In this document: one piece after another, positions 5,796 to 7,084 of the stretch
Layout: every line of letters begins with the position of its first letter
Position numbering within the stretch: the first letter of the stretch is position 1
DNA from: Clostridiales bacterium
GTDB lineage: Bacteria; Bacillota; Clostridia; Oscillospirales; Oscillospiraceae
Reading direction: 5' to 3'
DNA length: 7,084 nt
Assembly: GCA_019418625.1 (NCBI GenBank)
Contig: DYBL01000044.1
Location: 1-7,084 of the forward strand
Made by a program: the position numbers and the translations under genes
The notes under the pieces: generated by a model
The model's database searches: none
What the model saw: only the letters and a program-made list of their open reading frames with translations
Told to the model about the DNA's origin: nothing

Positions 5796-5808
5796 CCTGA
5801 TGGAAAAC

Positions 5809-6411
5809 TCAGTCCTCCGCCTGGGCGGCCGCCACGATGAGCTTGACGCAAAGGTCATAGCCCAGGGTGCCGCTGTCCAGCGTCAGGTCGTAGTTGTGGC
5901 TGTCGCCCCACTTTTTGCCGGTGTAGCGGGTGTAATAGGTATGGCGGCTGGCGTCCTTCTTGGCCATGAGCTTTTGGATCTCGGTGGCGTTGGTGCTGCC
6001 GATCAGCTCGCTGACCCGGACGGCCCGGTGCACATCGTCGGCGTGGATGAACACGTTGACGCTGTCGATGCCGGCCTCCCGCAGGAATTCGTCGGCGCAG
6101 CGGCCCAGGATCACGCAGGGCCCCTGCTGGGCGAAGCGGAGGATCACCGCCTTCTGCACGTCGTGGATGGCTTCCTGGGAGTCGCGGTAATAGGCGCTGG
6201 AAATGGAGCACAGGCTCCGGAAGAACGAATCCGCCCGGGAGCTGTCCTCCTCTTCCGTCTCCACCAGTTCCGTGTCGAAACCGCTGGCCTTTACGGATTC
6301 CCGGAGAATGTCCTTGTCATAAAAGGGAATGCCCAGCTGCTGGGCTACCTGCTTGCCGATGGAGTGGCCGCCGGCGCCGTATTCCCGGCTGATGGTAATG
6401 ATCTTCTTCAT
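5809..6411 (-). CDS. cytidylate kinase-like family protein (P-loop, Cytidylate_kin2)
   Basis: 200 residues. The N-terminal ITISREYGAGGHSIGK (5-20) is a modified P-loop with the GAGGHSIGK signature of the cytidylate-kinase-like family, distinct from the GPSGAGKGT of true CMP kinase. Further family features are YDKDIL (31-36), ILGRCADEFL (101-110), and a lid-like region with DASRHTYYTRYTGKKWGD (153-170) followed by YDLTLDSG (174-181). An acidic linker (50-57) precedes a helical insert (60-80). Phosphoryl transfer to a nucleotide is plausible, but the substrate is not established and CMP should not be assumed. The ATG at 6411 follows GGAGG (6424-6420) at 8 nt. It has its own promoter, 84 bp downstream of the ferritin-like gene. 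Confidence 0.88.
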   Translation of the reverse strand: MKKIITISREYGAGGHSIGKQVAQQLGIPFYDKDILRESVKASGFDTELVETEEEDSSRADSFFRSLCSISSAYYRDSQEAIHDVQKAVILRFAQQGPCVILGRCADEFLREAGIDSVNVFIHADDVHRAVRVSELIGSTNATEIQKLMAKKDASRHTYYTRYTGKKWGDSHNYDLTLDSGTLGYDLCVKLIVAAAQAED

Positions 6412-6458
6412 CCTGTGTGCCTCCGTTTCGCTGCTGCCAAGAGCTTGATCTTTGGCTC

Positions 6459-6487
6459 ATCATACCATATCCGCCGCCCTGGCGCAA
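6459..6487 (-). promoter_or_regulatory. promoter for the cytidylate kinase-like gene
   Basis: On the minus strand TTGCGC (6487-6482), a 17-bp spacer and TATGAT (6464-6459), preceded by TGG, form an extended -10. The predicted start is near 6452, giving a leader of about 41 nt. The -35 begins only 8 bp after the ferritin-like stop codon, and no terminator is seen between the two genes. Confidence 0.65.
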
Positions 6488-6495
6488 CGAAAATC

Positions 6496-7084
6496 TCAGC
6501 ACCCCAGGCTCCGCTCCAGCAGGGCGGTCAGCACCTCGGCGCTCTGATATTCCCGCTGGCTCAGCTCACTGAACAGACGGGAAAGGCACGGATCCGTGGT
6601 ACCGTCGGCGGCCCGGGCGTAGTTGAAGGCGGCACAGGCGGCCAGGTGGTATTGCTCCCGCAGGGCCGCGCACCAGCCGCCCTGCCGGGGGCAGGGGCGG
6701 CACACAGGCGGATGGTAGCATGTACCGGTGATCAGGTAGTATACCGCCAGGAGCCGCTTGGCGTGGGCCTCTTCCTCCGCCGCTGCCTGACGCAGCTTCT
6801 GACGGGCCCAGGCGGGGCCCTGGCGGGCCAGCAGGTTCAGCTGGCGGCACTGGGTCAGGCACTCATCCACAAAACCGGTGATGACGCCCAGCATATCGGC
6901 CGCGGCGGAGCCCATGCAGCAGGGATCCATCACGGCGCCGGGCAGATTGGCGGGGGCGGGGTACATGCCGGGGGAGGCCCCCGCGCCGGAGATGGCCGTC
7001 TGCACAGGGGCGGTCTCCTGCCCGGAGACAGTTGGCTGAGCGGCGGCCATGGGCTCGGCGGCGGACTGTGGCGCCATGGCGGGG
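6496..7084 (-). CDS. ferritin-like (rubrerythrin-related) protein, cysteine-rich; 5' end probably outside the window
   Basis: The frame stays open to the right edge. The only nearby ATG (7077) has no ribosome site, and the Ala/Pro-rich sequence continues upstream of it, so the true start is uncertain. Numbered from that ATG (193 residues), 1-50 is low-complexity. A four-helix ferritin-like domain follows: helix A about 62-85 (Glu72), helix B about 91-117 with EEEAH (101-105), helix C about 137-157 with EQYH (141-144), and helix D about 166-189 with EYQS (176-179). EEEAHAKRLLAVYYLITG (101-118) is what I take as diagnostic of this Clostridia family. Eleven cysteines are present, five residues of the B-C loop (Cys120, His122, Cys126, Cys129, Cys136) forming a possible metal site. 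The last ExxH is ExxS here. A di-iron or redox role is inferred, not shown. Confidence 0.75.
   Translation of the reverse strand, partial: PAMAPQSAAEPMAAAQPTVSGQETAPVQTAISGAGASPGMYPAPANLPGAVMDPCCMGSAAADMLGVITGFVDECLTQCRQLNLLARQGPAWARQKLRQAAAEEEAHAKRLLAVYYLITGTCYHPPVCRPCPRQGGWCAALREQYHLAACAAFNYARAADGTTDPCLSRLFSELSQREYQSAEVLTALLERSLGC

Noticed and set aside
6438..6456. Imperfect inverted repeat CCAAGA...TCTTTGG in the kinase leader
   Set aside because: Only about six pairs with a bulge; not convincing as a regulatory structure.

Overview
The window looks like an ordinary chromosomal stretch from a high-GC Clostridia bacterium, probably Oscillospiraceae (Flavonifractor/Lawsonibacter/Oscillibacter-like). 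This rests on the GC-rich third codon positions, the strong GGAGG-type ribosome sites, the sigma-A-type promoters (several with an extended TGn -10), and families common in gut Firmicutes: a zinc-ribbon small protein, a cytidylate-kinase-like protein, an HD hydrolase of the COG2316 type, DUF2461 and a ferritin-like protein. The genus is a guess. I see no tRNA, rRNA, CRISPR array, insertion sequence, phage gene or attachment site. Eight genes lie in the window, and the two at its edges are (left) or probably are (right) cut off.

Left part (1-2145): a divergent pair. An alpha/beta hydrolase of the lysophospholipase/monoacylglycerol-lipase type runs leftward off the edge. Glycerol kinase (glpK) runs rightward. 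The 131-bp gap holds two overlapping face-to-face promoters, a full match to the CcpA cre consensus, and a leader hairpin just before the glpK ribosome site. The two products fit together: a lipase could free glycerol from acylglycerols and GlpK would trap it as glycerol-3-phosphate. GlpK lacks a histidine in the loop where Firmicutes enzymes are usually phosphorylated by HPr.

Middle part (2146-3880): two rightward genes, each with its own promoter and strong terminator. The first is a 124-residue helical protein with a C-terminal zinc ribbon. The second is a 369-residue ion-transporter-superfamily permease in which two internal repeats can be seen. The permease's terminator is shared with the leftward genes that converge on it.

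Right part (3878-7084): five leftward genes. From upstream to downstream they are a cysteine-rich ferritin-like protein (probably partial), a cytidylate-kinase-like P-loop protein with its own promoter, a DUF2461 protein, an HD-superfamily hydrolase, and a YgjP-like HExxH metalloprotein. The last two overlap by a GTGA and are probably translationally coupled. A GC-rich hairpin after the kinase may partly separate it from DUF2461-HD-YgjP, for which I see no clear separate promoter.

I did not find convincing evidence of a new multi-gene system. The best leads are the hydrolase/glpK control region, the altered GlpK regulatory loop, the cysteine cluster in the ferritin-like protein, and the DUF2461-HD-YgjP operon.
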